64,000 nt of DNA from Methylovirgula sp. HY1 (GTDB lineage Bacteria > Pseudomonadota > Alphaproteobacteria > Rhizobiales > Beijerinckiaceae): the NCBI RefSeq assembly GCF_019343105.1, contig NZ_CP073765.1, positions 1-64,000 on the forward strand, given 5' to 3'. Made by a program: the position numbers and the translations under genes. The notes beneath the pieces are model-generated. The model did no database searches, was not told the DNA's origin, and saw only the letters and a list, made by a program, of their open reading frames with translations. Below, in pieces: positions 34,147-43,310 of the stretch. The first letter of the stretch is position 1. Each line of letters begins with the position of its first letter.

Positions 34147-34683
34147 ATGCGAGAGAAATTGCCGATGGCAGCAGCAACAGGCCGCTATGCTGACGTCGAC
34201 GGTCAGGATGGTCGTCCGCTGACCGGCTCCAAGATCCTCGTCATTCTCATCCTGTTCTTCGGGATGATCTTCACGGTGAATGGGGCGATGGTCTATTATG
34301 CCGTAACGACCTTCAGCGGCGAGGTTGACCCACATCCTTATGAGCATGGCCTTGCCTATAATCGAGACATCGCCACGGCGGAAGCTCAGGCGGCCCGGCA
34401 TTGGCAAGTGGCGGCGCATATCACCGGAGCGTCTGGCACAAAGTCAGTCGAGGCGATCTTCCGCGATCGTAACGGGCAGGCTTTGACCGGCCTTGTCGTG
34501 ATCGCGAAACTTGAATTCGCAACGGATATGAACCGCGATCGCAGCCTCGTACTGACGGAAGCGACGCCCGGCGCCTATCGCGGCAGAATTGCGATCGCGA
34601 ACGGCGAATGGACCCTCGTCATCGACGCCAAGCGCGATAAAAAACAAGTGTTTCGTTCCCGTAACCGCATCACCATCCCTTGA
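34147..34683 (+). CDS. fixH: FixH/CcoH assembly protein
   Basis: A 178-residue protein with a single N-terminal transmembrane helix (ILVILILFFGMIFTVNGAMV) and the FixH periplasmic domain beginning GLAYNRDIATAEAQ. Needed for cbb3 assembly. A second ATG at codon 7 is a possible start. It lies 30 bp after ccoG. Confidence 0.93.
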   Translation: MREKLPMAAATGRYADVDGQDGRPLTGSKILVILILFFGMIFTVNGAMVYYAVTTFSGEVDPHPYEHGLAYNRDIATAEAQAARHWQVAAHITGASGTKSVEAIFRDRNGQALTGLVVIAKLEFATDMNRDRSLVLTEATPGAYRGRIAIANGEWTLVIDAKRDKKQVFRSRNRITIP

Positions 34684-34706
34684 CGGGGGGCAGGCTTGTC
34701 TCGGCC

Positions 34707-36971
34707 ATGGCGACACAGATCAATCTCTCCGTCTTCGTCAGACGCCATACCGACGGCAGTGCTGCTTTAGATTTTGCCGTCGACGGCATCACCTGCGCCG
34801 CCTGCATCGGCGATATCGAAGGCGCGTTGAAGAGATTGCCGGGGCTTGCACGGGCGCGGCTGAATTATACGACCCATAGGCTCACGATCGAGTGGGCGGA
34901 CGGATCCTTCGATCCGGCAAGTGCGATCGAAGCGCTCGCGCGCATCGGCTATCGCGTCCATCCGTTCAGCTTTGACGCAACCGAAGAGCAAGAGGCACGC
35001 CGTGCCCGTTGGCTGTTGCGCTGCCTTGCTGTCGCGGGCTTCGCGGCCATGAACATCATGCTGCTGTCGGTCTCGATCTGGGCCGGCAACGCCAGCGACA
35101 TGACTCCCGCCACGCGCGATTTCTTTCATTGGCTGTCGGCGCTTATCGTGCTGCCCGCCGCGGCTTTCGCCGGCCAGCCTTTCTATCAAAGCGCCATCGC
35201 CGCGCTTCGCAACAAGAGTCTCAATATGGACGTGCCGATCTCGATCGGCATTTTGCTCGCGCTCACCATGTCGGTCATAGAGACAGCGCAGCATGCACAT
35301 GACGCCTATTTCGATTCGGCGATCATGCTGATCTTTTTCCTGTTGATCGGCCGCTATTTCGATCAGGCGATGCGACGTAAGACGCGCGCTGTCGCGACCA
35401 ATCTCGCGGCTTTGCGCGCGCCTATGGCAATGCGCGTCGGCGTGAATGGCGAGACCGAGATCCTGCCCGTCTCCGCGCTTGCAGCCGGCGATTATGTGTT
35501 GGTTCAGCCGGGCGAGCGCGTGCCTGTCGACGGCAGCGTGTTCGCCGGCCAATCCGAGGTCGATGCCTCCATCGTCACGGGTGAGACAGGCTATCAGAGC
35601 GTGAGGCCGGGGTCGGCCGTCTATGCCGGCAGCATGAATGTCGACGGGCTTTTGAAGCTCGAAGTCAAAGCGGCCGGCCGCGGCACTTTGCTCGACGAGA
35701 TCGAGCATATGATCGACAAGGCGACCGAAGCGAAATCGCGCTATCTCAGACTGGCTGATCGCGTCGGGCGGCTCTATGCGCCGTTGGTGGAGATCGCTGC
35801 CGTCGCAACGGCGCTCGGCTGGCTCGTGGCGGGTGCATCTTTTCACGATGCCGCCGTCACCGCGATCGCCGTTTTGATCATCACCTGTCCCTGTGCGCTG
35901 GCTCTGGCGATCCCAACCGTCCAGGTCGTTGCCGCCGGTGCGTTGTTCCGCTCCGGCGTGCTGCTCAACGCCGGCGATGCGATTGAAAGGCTGGCTGCGG
36001 TCGACACCATCGTCTTCGACAAGACCGGGACTTTGACCCTGCCCGAACCAGCCCTCGTCGATGTCGAGAGCCTGGATCCCGCCCTATTGCGCCAAGCCGC
36101 GGGGCTCGCCACCGCCAGCCGGCATCCGCTGGCGCGCGCGCTCGCCATTTATGCAGAGGCCACACCGGCCTTTGCCGATGCTGCGGAGGTCCGCGGCTGC
36201 GGCGTGCAAGCGACAATTGGCGGGACGCAGGCGCGGCTCGGCAGCCCTGCCTTCTGCGGATTGGAGACGCAAGCCGTGACGGCCCGTGCACACGATCCGG
36301 AAGCTTCGCTGCTTGCCTTCCGGCATGGCAACACCACGGCCGTTTTTCGCATCCGCCAGGCTCTTCGCAGCGATGCGCTCGCAACTGTCGAGGCCTTGCG
36401 TATGCAAGGATTTGCTTTGATGATCGCCTCTGGCGACACGAGGGTCGCCGTCGCAGATGCCGCGAGCAAGCTCGGCATTGGTGATTGGCACGCTGAGATG
36501 AAACCCGCCGACAAGATCGCTTTGCTCGAGGATTTGAAGGCGCGCGGCAAAAAGGTTCTGATGGTGGGCGACGGCCTGAACGATGCGCCGGCTCTGGCTG
36601 CAGCTTTTGCGTCATTGTCGCCGATCACGGCTAGCGATCTCGCTCAGGCCTCGGCCGACGCCGTCTTTCTCGGCGAGCATCTGATGCCGATTGCGGCGGC
36701 GCTCACGATCAGCCGCAAAGCGCATCGGCTGATGCGGCAGAATCTCGGCTTCGCCACCATCTATAATCTATTCGCCGTGCCGCTCGCGATGGCCGGCCTC
36801 GTCACGCCCTTGATCGCCGCCTGTGCCATGTCGGCTTCGTCGCTTCTCGTCACCGCCAATGCGCTGCGGGCGCGAGGCGCGAAGGACGCCGCGCGCCCTC
36901 AGGACGCGATCGGGCCTATGGCGATGACGGTATCGGGAAGAGTGCCAAAACTGACGGAGGCACGCTCTTAA
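34707..36971 (+). CDS. fixI: Copper-transporting P-type ATPase FixI/CcoI (3' end altered by IS)
   Basis: This P1B ATPase (754 residues from the ATG at 34707; a TTG 27 bp upstream overlaps fixH) supplies copper for cbb3 assembly. An N-terminal metal-binding domain has GITCAACIGDIEG; the transmembrane CPC motif (CPCALALAIP) is near 394, the phosphorylation site DKTGTLT near 438, and GDGLNDAP near 621. The stop TAA coincides with the conserved TTAA end of the adjacent IS200/IS605 element. Downstream of the element, CGATGACC suggests that the original gene overlapped fixS by ATGA, so the last few native codons were probably lost. All catalytic domains are intact. Confidence 0.95.
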   Translation: MATQINLSVFVRRHTDGSAALDFAVDGITCAACIGDIEGALKRLPGLARARLNYTTHRLTIEWADGSFDPASAIEALARIGYRVHPFSFDATEEQEARRARWLLRCLAVAGFAAMNIMLLSVSIWAGNASDMTPATRDFFHWLSALIVLPAAAFAGQPFYQSAIAALRNKSLNMDVPISIGILLALTMSVIETAQHAHDAYFDSAIMLIFFLLIGRYFDQAMRRKTRAVATNLAALRAPMAMRVGVNGETEILPVSALAAGDYVLVQPGERVPVDGSVFAGQSEVDASIVTGETGYQSVRPGSAVYAGSMNVDGLLKLEVKAAGRGTLLDEIEHMIDKATEAKSRYLRLADRVGRLYAPLVEIAAVATALGWLVAGASFHDAAVTAIAVLIITCPCALALAIPTVQVVAAGALFRSGVLLNAGDAIERLAAVDTIVFDKTGTLTLPEPALVDVESLDPALLRQAAGLATASRHPLARALAIYAEATPAFADAAEVRGCGVQATIGGTQARLGSPAFCGLETQAVTARAHDPEASLLAFRHGNTTAVFRIRQALRSDALATVEALRMQGFALMIASGDTRVAVADAASKLGIGDWHAEMKPADKIALLEDLKARGKKVLMVGDGLNDAPALAAAFASLSPITASDLAQASADAVFLGEHLMPIAAALTISRKAHRLMRQNLGFATIYNLFAVPLAMAGLVTPLIAACAMSASSLLVTANALRARGAKDAARPQDAIGPMAMTVSGRVPKLTEARS

Positions 36972-38212
36972 CATCTTCCCCCGGCTGAAGCCGGGGGATT
37001 TTCGGGAGGCGCGAGCCCCCGTCCAGTTCGCACTTCATCGGAGAGCCAATGCCCTTCCTCCATGCGCATAGACGCCGAGTTCCGACGCAAGATGTTGATC
37101 GCAGCGTTGTGATCGGCATGGGCGCGGAAGCCGCAATGCCGGCAGACAAAGGCCGCTTGGCTTTCGCGGCTTCGGCTGTCCACGGCTCCGCATTCCGAAC
37201 AGGTCTGCGAGGTATAGGCGGGATCGACCTTCAGAAGGTATCCCCCGCGCTCTTCGAGCTTGTAGGCAAGGATGGTCTCGAAGCCGAACCAGCCCTGATT
37301 GAGAATGCTCCGGTTGAGCCCCGCCTTCTGCCGCACCATGCGGCCCGGTTCTTCCATCGTGCCCCGCGCGGAGGCTGTCATGTTTTTGATGCGCAGATCT
37401 TCGAGGACCACGGTTCCGAAGCGCCTGCTCATGTCGAGCGCCGTCTTGTGCTGCCAATCGCGGCGGATGCGGGCACGTTTGGCGGACAGCCGGAATGCGC
37501 GACGGATGGCTGTCAGTCTCCGCTTCGACCCCTTCTTTCGGCGCCCAACGACGTGCTGCGCGGAACGGCAGCGCCGCTCGATAGCTTCGAGCGAGGCAGG
37601 GACGGACAGATGCTCGCCGGTGGAGAGCGTCAGCGTATTGGCGACGCCACGATCAATGCCGACCGCTGGACAGATATTGATTGGCGCGACATGGTCGATC
37701 TCGCAAGCGAAACTGACATGCCAGCCGAGCGCGTCCATCGCGATGGTAACATTCTTGACCGTGCCGCGCAGCGGGCGGCTGTCGCGGAACTTGACCCAAC
37801 CGATCTTGGGCAGGCGCACGGCAGACCATTTGCCGTTGAGCTTCCTGACCTCGACCTCGCGGCCCTGAAACCGGAAAGCGTCGTTGACGCCCTTGCGGCG
37901 CGGCGTCGGGTAGCAGGCGCGCCCGGCGAAGAAGTTCGCGAATGCCTTGTCGAGATCGCGGAGCGCCTGTTGCTGGCACGTCTGAGAAACGGCGGCGATC
38001 CAATCGAACTCGGCGCGAAGCTTCGTCAGTTCGCGAGCTTGCGCGACGTAGTTGAGCTTGGATTTGGTAGTCCGCTCGAACTGCCTCCACCAGTCGTGGC
38101 GCTGTTCGAGCGCGAGGTTGTAGACGAGACGGCACACGCCAGCGAACTGCCGGAACAGGGTTTCCTGATCGGCGGTCGGAGCCAGCTTGTATCGGAAGCC
38201 ACGAAGGACCAT
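36968..38212 (-). CDS. tnpB: TnpB RNA-guided nuclease (IS605 family)
   Basis: A 414-residue TnpB. RuvC catalytic residues appear in order: D in AVGIDRGVANTL, E in TVVLEDLRIKNM, D in HADHNAAINILRR. An intact zinc ribbon (TSQTCSECGAVD ... CRHCG) precedes the last. TnpB uses an omega-RNA from the 3' end of the element to cut DNA and preserve donor copies. The stop codon lies in the terminal TTAA. It looks active. Confidence 0.94.
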   Translation of the reverse strand: MVLRGFRYKLAPTADQETLFRQFAGVCRLVYNLALEQRHDWWRQFERTTKSKLNYVAQARELTKLRAEFDWIAAVSQTCQQQALRDLDKAFANFFAGRACYPTPRRKGVNDAFRFQGREVEVRKLNGKWSAVRLPKIGWVKFRDSRPLRGTVKNVTIAMDALGWHVSFACEIDHVAPINICPAVGIDRGVANTLTLSTGEHLSVPASLEAIERRCRSAQHVVGRRKKGSKRRLTAIRRAFRLSAKRARIRRDWQHKTALDMSRRFGTVVLEDLRIKNMTASARGTMEEPGRMVRQKAGLNRSILNQGWFGFETILAYKLEERGGYLLKVDPAYTSQTCSECGAVDSRSRESQAAFVCRHCGFRAHADHNAAINILRRNSASMRMEEGHWLSDEVRTGRGLAPPENPPASAGGRC

Positions 38213-38710
38213 GCTGCGAATATAGCAGTTGGTCTAACGAGGTTCAACGTGGCCGAAAACGCTGATGTGCGCAAAGGGCGGCACGTCGTCTATGCCCTTC
38301 ACGCTCATTTGGTCTTTGTCACTAAATACCGCCGGGACGCCTTGTCCGAACTCGCCATCTGCGACCTGTCCCGCATCTTCACCAAGGTCTGCAAGGGTTT
38401 CGGGGCCGAACTGATCGAGTGCAATGGGGAGGACGATCACGTCCACCTGCTGGTTGTCTATCCACCAAAGGTGGTGCTCTCGAAGCTCGTCAACAGCCTC
38501 AAGGGCGTTTCGAGCCGCCTTCTGCGCGAGCGGCGCCCGGAGATGCGCGGGCGCTACAAAAACGGCGTCCTCTGGTCGCCGTCCTATTTCGTCGCTTCGT
38601 GCGGCGGCGCTCCGCTCACTGTCATCGCCGAATACGTCAGATCTCAAAGAGAAGCTCCCTCCGGTCGCTCTCGCTTACCTCCCCGCCCTAAAGGACGCGG
38701 TTTCTCGCGA
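36968..38710 (-). mobile_element. IS200/IS605-family element between fixI and fixS
   Basis: About 1.74 kb. The right end (beside the tnpB 3' end, left in this window) has TTAACATCTTC and a perfect subterminal hairpin (CCCCCGGCTGAAGCCGGGGG, 36979-36998). The left end (near 38710) contains GGTTTCTCGCGA with a hairpin-like Cys-free GC block. tnpB and tnpA are divergent, as in IS605. The ends match those of the two short elements at 48223 and 52563, so they form one family. It separates fixS from the rest of the cco operon. Confidence 0.85.
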
Positions 38711-38722
38711 GGTTCCCGATGA
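38249..38722 (+). CDS. tnpA: TnpA Y1 transposase (IS200/IS605 family)
   Basis: A Y1 HUH transposase. The N-terminus YALHAHLVFVTKYRRDAL holds the first strand; the HUH motif is DDHVHLLVVYPPK; the tyrosine region is SPSYFVASCGGAPLTVIAEY. GTG at 38249 is the likely start. After AEYVRSQR the frame runs through the element end and stops at a TGA that overlaps the fixS ATG, giving an extra basic tail of about 25 residues compared with usual TnpA. Confidence 0.9.
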   Translation: MAENADVRKGRHVVYALHAHLVFVTKYRRDALSELAICDLSRIFTKVCKGFGAELIECNGEDDHVHLLVVYPPKVVLSKLVNSLKGVSSRLLRERRPEMRGRYKNGVLWSPSYFVASCGGAPLTVIAEYVRSQREAPSGRSRLPPRPKGRGFSRGSR

Positions 38723-38868
38723 CCATTTTGCTGGTGCTCATCCCATTGGCGCTCGGCCTTGGCGGCCTCGGCCTCATCGCGTTTCTCTGGTCCCTGCGCA
38801 GCGGTCAATATGAGGATCTCGACGGTGCGGCCGTGCGCGTCCTCTCCGATGATGATCTCCCGTCATGA
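38719..38868 (+). CDS. fixS: cbb3 maturation protein FixS/CcoS
   Basis: A 49-residue membrane protein, MTILLVLIPLALGLGGLGLI then AFLWSLRSGQYEDLDGAA, the standard CcoS pattern (one helix followed by a QxxDL(D)G motif). Needed for heme/copper insertion into CcoN. It is separated from fixI by the IS605 element, so it now depends on read-through or a promoter in the element. It overlaps the next gene by ATGA. Confidence 0.92.
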   Translation: MTILLVLIPLALGLGGLGLIAFLWSLRSGQYEDLDGAAVRVLSDDDLPS

Positions 38869-39992
38869 GCCTCGTCGATCTCGAACCGGCCAAGGCCCGC
38901 GCCGGCCAGCTTTTCTGTAGCTGCGACGCCGAGGTGACGGAGGCAGAGGGCCTGGGCGAACGCCCTGCGCTTATGCGGGTCGCCGCCGGCTTTGGCCTTA
39001 CCGTGGTCGTGCAATCGCTATATGTCGCGGTTCTGCCGATCGCCGGGGCCCAAATCGCCGATAGGCCAGAGCTTGCTACCCTACCCTATGCGCTAACCCT
39101 GGTGGGTGCTTTGGCCGCGTCGCTGCCGGCCGCCATGCTCACCGATGCCTTTGGCCGCAAATCTGCCTTTGCGTTAGGCGCTAGCCTGGGGCTTGCTGGC
39201 GCCTGTCTGGCGGCCTGGAGCATCATCCAGCAACAATTCATCGGTCTTGCCTTGGGGAGTTTCTGGCTTGGCATCGCCCAGGGATTCGGCTTTTTCTATC
39301 GCCATTCCGCTGCGCTGAATGCCAAAAACAAGGCCCAGGCCATCGCCGTCGTGCTCGGTGCCGGCTCAATCGCAGCGATTACGGCGCCGGGCTTGCTGAG
39401 TTTTGCGCAAAACGCTGCTGGGCCGTTTGCGCCCGCGGCGGCGCTGGTTTTCGCCGGGGTGACGCAATGTCTTCTTCTGGCGCTCTGTCTGACCTTGCCC
39501 GGCAAGCGCATCGCGGCGGTGCGGCCCGCGCAAGCGACGCAGATTTCGGCCAGCTATTTGTGGGCAACCCTCGTCGGCGGCCTCGCCTGGCTTGGCATGG
39601 CGCTCGCGATGGCGGGTAGCCCAAGCCTGATGGCGGGCTGCGGCATTGGGCTTGCCGGCCGTTCGGAGATCATCTCCTGGCATAGTCTCGCAATGTATGC
39701 GCCGGCAGCATTCTTCGGGCTTGTCCTGCCAAATCCCAAGGGCGAGATTTTTGTCGCGTTTGGCATTGTGCTCCTTGCCGCCGCGATTGCAGTCTTGACC
39801 AGGCTCGCGAGCTTTCTCGATTTCGGGCTTGCGATGATCGCCGCCGGCTCCGGCTGGTCGCTGATTATGTTTGGCGCGACGCTCGTTATCCACGCCAAGG
39901 GCGCCCCGTCTCGCCCGCTTCTCGCCCTACATGACGCGGTGCTGTTCAGCGGCGCGATCATGGGCGCGCTGGCAGCGGCATTCCTGGTTTAG
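38865..39992 (+). CDS. MFS-type transporter, last gene of the cco operon
   Basis: A 375-residue membrane protein with about 10-12 hydrophobic segments and an MFS-like motif AAMLTDAFGRKSAFALGASL between helices 2 and 3. It is near the short end for MFS proteins. The substrate is unknown; its position after fixS, translationally coupled, suggests a copper or oxidase-assembly role similar to CcoA-type importers, but this is inference. 39993-40225 has no gene. Confidence 0.75.
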   Translation: MSLVDLEPAKARAGQLFCSCDAEVTEAEGLGERPALMRVAAGFGLTVVVQSLYVAVLPIAGAQIADRPELATLPYALTLVGALAASLPAAMLTDAFGRKSAFALGASLGLAGACLAAWSIIQQQFIGLALGSFWLGIAQGFGFFYRHSAALNAKNKAQAIAVVLGAGSIAAITAPGLLSFAQNAAGPFAPAAALVFAGVTQCLLLALCLTLPGKRIAAVRPAQATQISASYLWATLVGGLAWLGMALAMAGSPSLMAGCGIGLAGRSEIISWHSLAMYAPAAFFGLVLPNPKGEIFVAFGIVLLAAAIAVLTRLASFLDFGLAMIAAGSGWSLIMFGATLVIHAKGAPSRPLLALHDAVLFSGAIMGALAAAFLV

Positions 39993-40225
39993 CGTAAACC
40001 GCCGCCGAGGCCTTGTCGCGCCCACGCTATGGACGGCGGCGCAAGCTCAGCGACGATAATGCGCCGCCGCCGGTCGTCGGTTGCCGGCATAGCATCATCA
40101 AGCTCGAAGGCGCGCCATCAAATTCCGACACGATTTGCGACGGGACCAAGTAGAATCTGCGTTCGGACAACCGCGTCCGTTCGCGATGCAAGTGGCGTGA
40201 TTGGGAAATGGTGCGCTCATTCGCA

Positions 40226-41719
40226 CTACGCTGCCGCGTTTCGTGCCCCTCTATATTGTCCGCCCTCTGCAGCGCTGGCCACCGTGCTTACCGGGCATTG
40301 TGCTTCGGCCAACCTAAATTCCGCGACTGAGCGAACCAAGTCATCCGTCTCCACCAGTAGACTGTGTGTCGCAGCGGTCGTCTCTTCAACCATTGCCGCG
40401 TTCTTCTGCGTGTCCTGATCCATCTGTCCGACCGCAACATTGATTTCCCGCAATGCCATCGATTGCTCCTTGGCAGCGACAGCTATGCTCTCAACAGCTC
40501 GATTGATGTCACCTATTTGCGCGACGATATGCTCTATCGCCTGACCCGCTTCGACAACACGATCAGCGCCTTCGCGTACCGCATGAGATGACACTGCGAT
40601 AAGTTTCTTGATCTCCTTCGCCGCCTCGGCGGACCTGACCGACAGAGCGCGGACTTCCGAAGCCACAACTGCGAATCCTCGTCCGGCTTCCCCTGCGCGG
40701 GCCGCCTCGACCCCAGCGTTGAGCGCCAGCAGATTGGTCTGGAAGGCGATTTCATCGATCATACTGACGATGTTGGCAATCTTATCCGAAGATCTTTGGA
40801 TATCGTTCATCGCTTCAACGGCGCGCCGCACCACTGCGCCGCCCGCGTCGGCATTGGATTTGGTCGCGGATACGGTGTCGGCGGCTTGACGCGCCCCTTT
40901 TTCGGTCCGCTCTACTGTCTCGGAAACTTCATGGAGCGCCGCTGCTGTTTGCTCGAGGCCTGCCGCCTGTTGTTCGGTACGCCGTGATAGATCCTGTGCT
41001 GCGGTGGCGATTTCGCGTGTCGTCGCACCGATGGTTTGCGCCCCTGAGACAACCTCGCCGAGAGCGTCAGCGAGACGGTTTGTGGCCAAGTTGAAGTCCG
41101 TCTCTATCTGTTTGTACGCATTGGGAAGCCCGCTGAGGCGGCTTCCGAGGTCCCCATCGGCCAGTGTTTTTAGAACTTGACCAATCATATCGATGAGGCT
41201 TCGGAGTTCCGTGGCGGCCTTCGCTCGAGCCTCCTCCACCGCCTTGGCTTGTGAAGCAACGGACTCATTGATGATCTGTGCCGCGACACGAAAAGAGCCA
41301 TTGAGGCCGTCAAGCAGGATTTCTCGATAATAGACATTCCGGCAAACCGCTTCCAAGCTGGCCGTCGCTTCGCGAACAAAGGCGTCACAACGATCGATCA
41401 TGTCGTTGACGCTATGTTGCGCTGTCGCGAGAATCCCTTTTTCGTCGATGTTGAGGATACGCGCCTCAAAATTACCTTCGGCGATTTCGCCAGAGACCGT
41501 AGCGATTCTGTCGATCACACGCGCCTGCGCCCGTTGCTCTGCGACCACCCGCACAAATGCGAGGGTTGAAAGAACGGCTGACGCGCCGCATCCGGCAAGT
41601 ATGATCGCCTGGTTCTCAAAGGAAACACTGACGGCGCTCGCGACCGAGGTAGCCGCAGCGGCGGCGACAATCATTGCGCCGATCGACACGGTCTCAAAGC
41701 GAGAAAATAAGTTCGTCAT
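40226..41719 (-). CDS. Methyl-accepting chemotaxis protein
   Basis: A 497-residue chemoreceptor with two N-terminal membrane helices ([40 protein letters not shown]) and almost no periplasmic loop, two HAMP-like segments (about 60-110 and 170-220), and a signalling domain with the conserved hairpin [20 protein letters not shown]. Lacking an external sensor, it probably reads the state of the PAS protein encoded just upstream, whose gene overlaps it by 26 bp. Start at ATG 41719. Confidence 0.92.
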   Translation of the reverse strand: MTNLFSRFETVSIGAMIVAAAAATSVASAVSVSFENQAIILAGCGASAVLSTLAFVRVVAEQRAQARVIDRIATVSGEIAEGNFEARILNIDEKGILATAQHSVNDMIDRCDAFVREATASLEAVCRNVYYREILLDGLNGSFRVAAQIINESVASQAKAVEEARAKAATELRSLIDMIGQVLKTLADGDLGSRLSGLPNAYKQIETDFNLATNRLADALGEVVSGAQTIGATTREIATAAQDLSRRTEQQAAGLEQTAAALHEVSETVERTEKGARQAADTVSATKSNADAGGAVVRRAVEAMNDIQRSSDKIANIVSMIDEIAFQTNLLALNAGVEAARAGEAGRGFAVVASEVRALSVRSAEAAKEIKKLIAVSSHAVREGADRVVEAGQAIEHIVAQIGDINRAVESIAVAAKEQSMALREINVAVGQMDQDTQKNAAMVEETTAATHSLLVETDDLVRSVAEFRLAEAQCPVSTVASAAEGGQYRGARNAAA

Positions 41720-42218
41720 ACGTCGTGCTCCTGGACCGCAAAAAATCGACGACAAAGTTGAACCCGGCTACGAGCGCTTCTTGTCCGTTTCGATGAGCTT
41801 GCTCTTCCCGCAGGATCGAGGCGTAAAGAGGAGTGATCACGTCGGCGACGATGTCACGTCGGGGCGTTCGTCGGTTGGAATGGTAGCCTATGATGTTTCC
41901 GTGCTTGTCCCGGCTCGGCGTGACGTGCGCAAAAACCCAATAATAGTCGCCAACCTTGTTCATATTCTTGACGTAGGCGAAGATTTCCCGGCCGTCGTCA
42001 AGCGTATCCCACAGGAGCTTGAAAACGGCGCGGGGCATGTCGGGATGACGAATGATACTATGTGGCTGCCCGAGCAATTCGGCCTCTTCGTATCTTGCGA
42101 TGCTGCAAAACGTCTTATTGGCGTAGGTAATGCGCCCTTTCAGATCGGTCTTCGACACGATGAGTTCGTTGTCGGGGAAGAACACCTCGTTTACGGTCGG
42201 TACAATCGGCGTCTTCAT
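41694..42218 (-). CDS. PAS-domain energy-taxis sensor (Aer-like)
   Basis: A 174-residue protein with one PAS domain similar to Aer: [20 protein letters not shown], then [20 protein letters not shown] and [16 protein letters not shown]. Aer PAS domains bind FAD and sense redox or oxygen. The C-terminal tail is cytoplasmic with no membrane anchor. The gene overlaps the downstream chemoreceptor gene, suggesting a two-protein Aer receptor. Confidence 0.9.
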   Translation of the reverse strand: MKTPIVPTVNEVFFPDNELIVSKTDLKGRITYANKTFCSIARYEEAELLGQPHSIIRHPDMPRAVFKLLWDTLDDGREIFAYVKNMNKVGDYYWVFAHVTPSRDKHGNIIGYHSNRRTPRRDIVADVITPLYASILREEQAHRNGQEALVAGFNFVVDFLRSRSTTYDELIFSL

Positions 42219-42714
42219 CGGAGCTACCCACTTGTTGACCCGTCGCCGTAGTTGCCGTCCAAAAGCACTGCCTCGATGAATCGAGGTTATGTTGGCAGAT
42301 TTTCGGCGTGCGGGTTCTGAAACGTTAGATTTGATTGTTCGGGAGTCAGAACGAAATGACGGATTGGCCGCCGCAGTTCGAGGGCATCGTGCCGCAAGTT
42401 CGACAGAACGCTGTTCTGGAATTTGCGAGCCACATAATAAACATATCGCGCAAACGGTAAATTTTTAGCTTATGCGCGGCGGTAACAAACGAAAAACAGG
42501 ATCAACAAAAACGTCTTGATATCCCGAGCGGGCGCTCATCCTTTTTGTTCAAAAACCGCTCTTGAGGCGGCCGTCGTTGTCGACGTCGACTATGTTCTCG
42601 GCGAATGAGTTCCGCCAGAAAATTTCGTTTCGCTTGATGACAGCCGCCGCATCATAACGATCGCCTGCCTCCGTTTGGGCGGGACGCAAAGCGCATGGAA
42701 ATCTCGACGCTTTA

Positions 42715-42728
42715 TTGATCGGGATCAA
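42715..42728. promoter_or_regulatory. Orphan FixK/FNR box
   Basis: TTGATCGGGATCAA is a perfect FNR/FixK palindrome. It lies about 500 bp from the PAS gene start (minus strand) and 583 bp from the diguanylate cyclase start (plus strand). The 42219-43310 stretch has no convincing gene; weak coding-like signal on the minus strand (about 42770-43090) looks degenerate. Confidence 0.6.
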
Positions 42729-43310
42729 ATGCGCTTACTCTTTTCGCTTCCATGATACCCAAACGTTGCGTGACTAAAGCGATAGAAATGGTGCATCGGC
42801 CATGGAAGGCCCCGATGGTGGCGTACGCGAGTGGCTTCGGTCCATAATCGTCCGAAGCGCGCGATTGTAGAATTTGTCGTGAACCATCCTGCATTGTGCG
42901 TTCCGACCCCGTCTGCGAGGCATATTGGAGAAGCGTCTGCGCACCTTCCGTCTGCCGTTTTCTGCGAAGGCGGGGCGGCGATCATCCTTCATCTCGAAGA
43001 GCTGGAGCTTTTGCTTGCGTGCGGCTTTTGTCTGCGCGCGGCGCAGGCGCAGAATATCTTTCCGCTCGTAGCGGACGCCGCCGATTAGGCATGCTCATCC
43101 TGATCGACGCAGTCGCGGCAGATTTCTTCCTTGCGCTGAAACCGATTTGAAACTGGGCGAAAGAAAGCAGAAACTAAGTTTTCTGACGCTCAACATTTTT
43201 AACGCGCCCGTAAGGCTTAAGCTCAATTTATACGTCTTTAGAGGGCGAATTTATCCCGCAGATTGACACCCGCAAAAGAAAAATGCCTGTCGTCCCTCGG
43301 AGGAATAGCG

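Noticed and set aside
37049-38248. Long plus-strand open frame antisense to tnpB leading into tnpA
   Set aside because: It mirrors the tnpB coding strand and has no recognisable domain; only the part from 38249 (TnpA) is real.
42774-43088. Possible genes on either strand in the gap around the orphan FixK box
   Set aside because: Some coding-like residues on the minus strand but no recognisable domain, ribosome-binding site or stable start; treated as degenerate.
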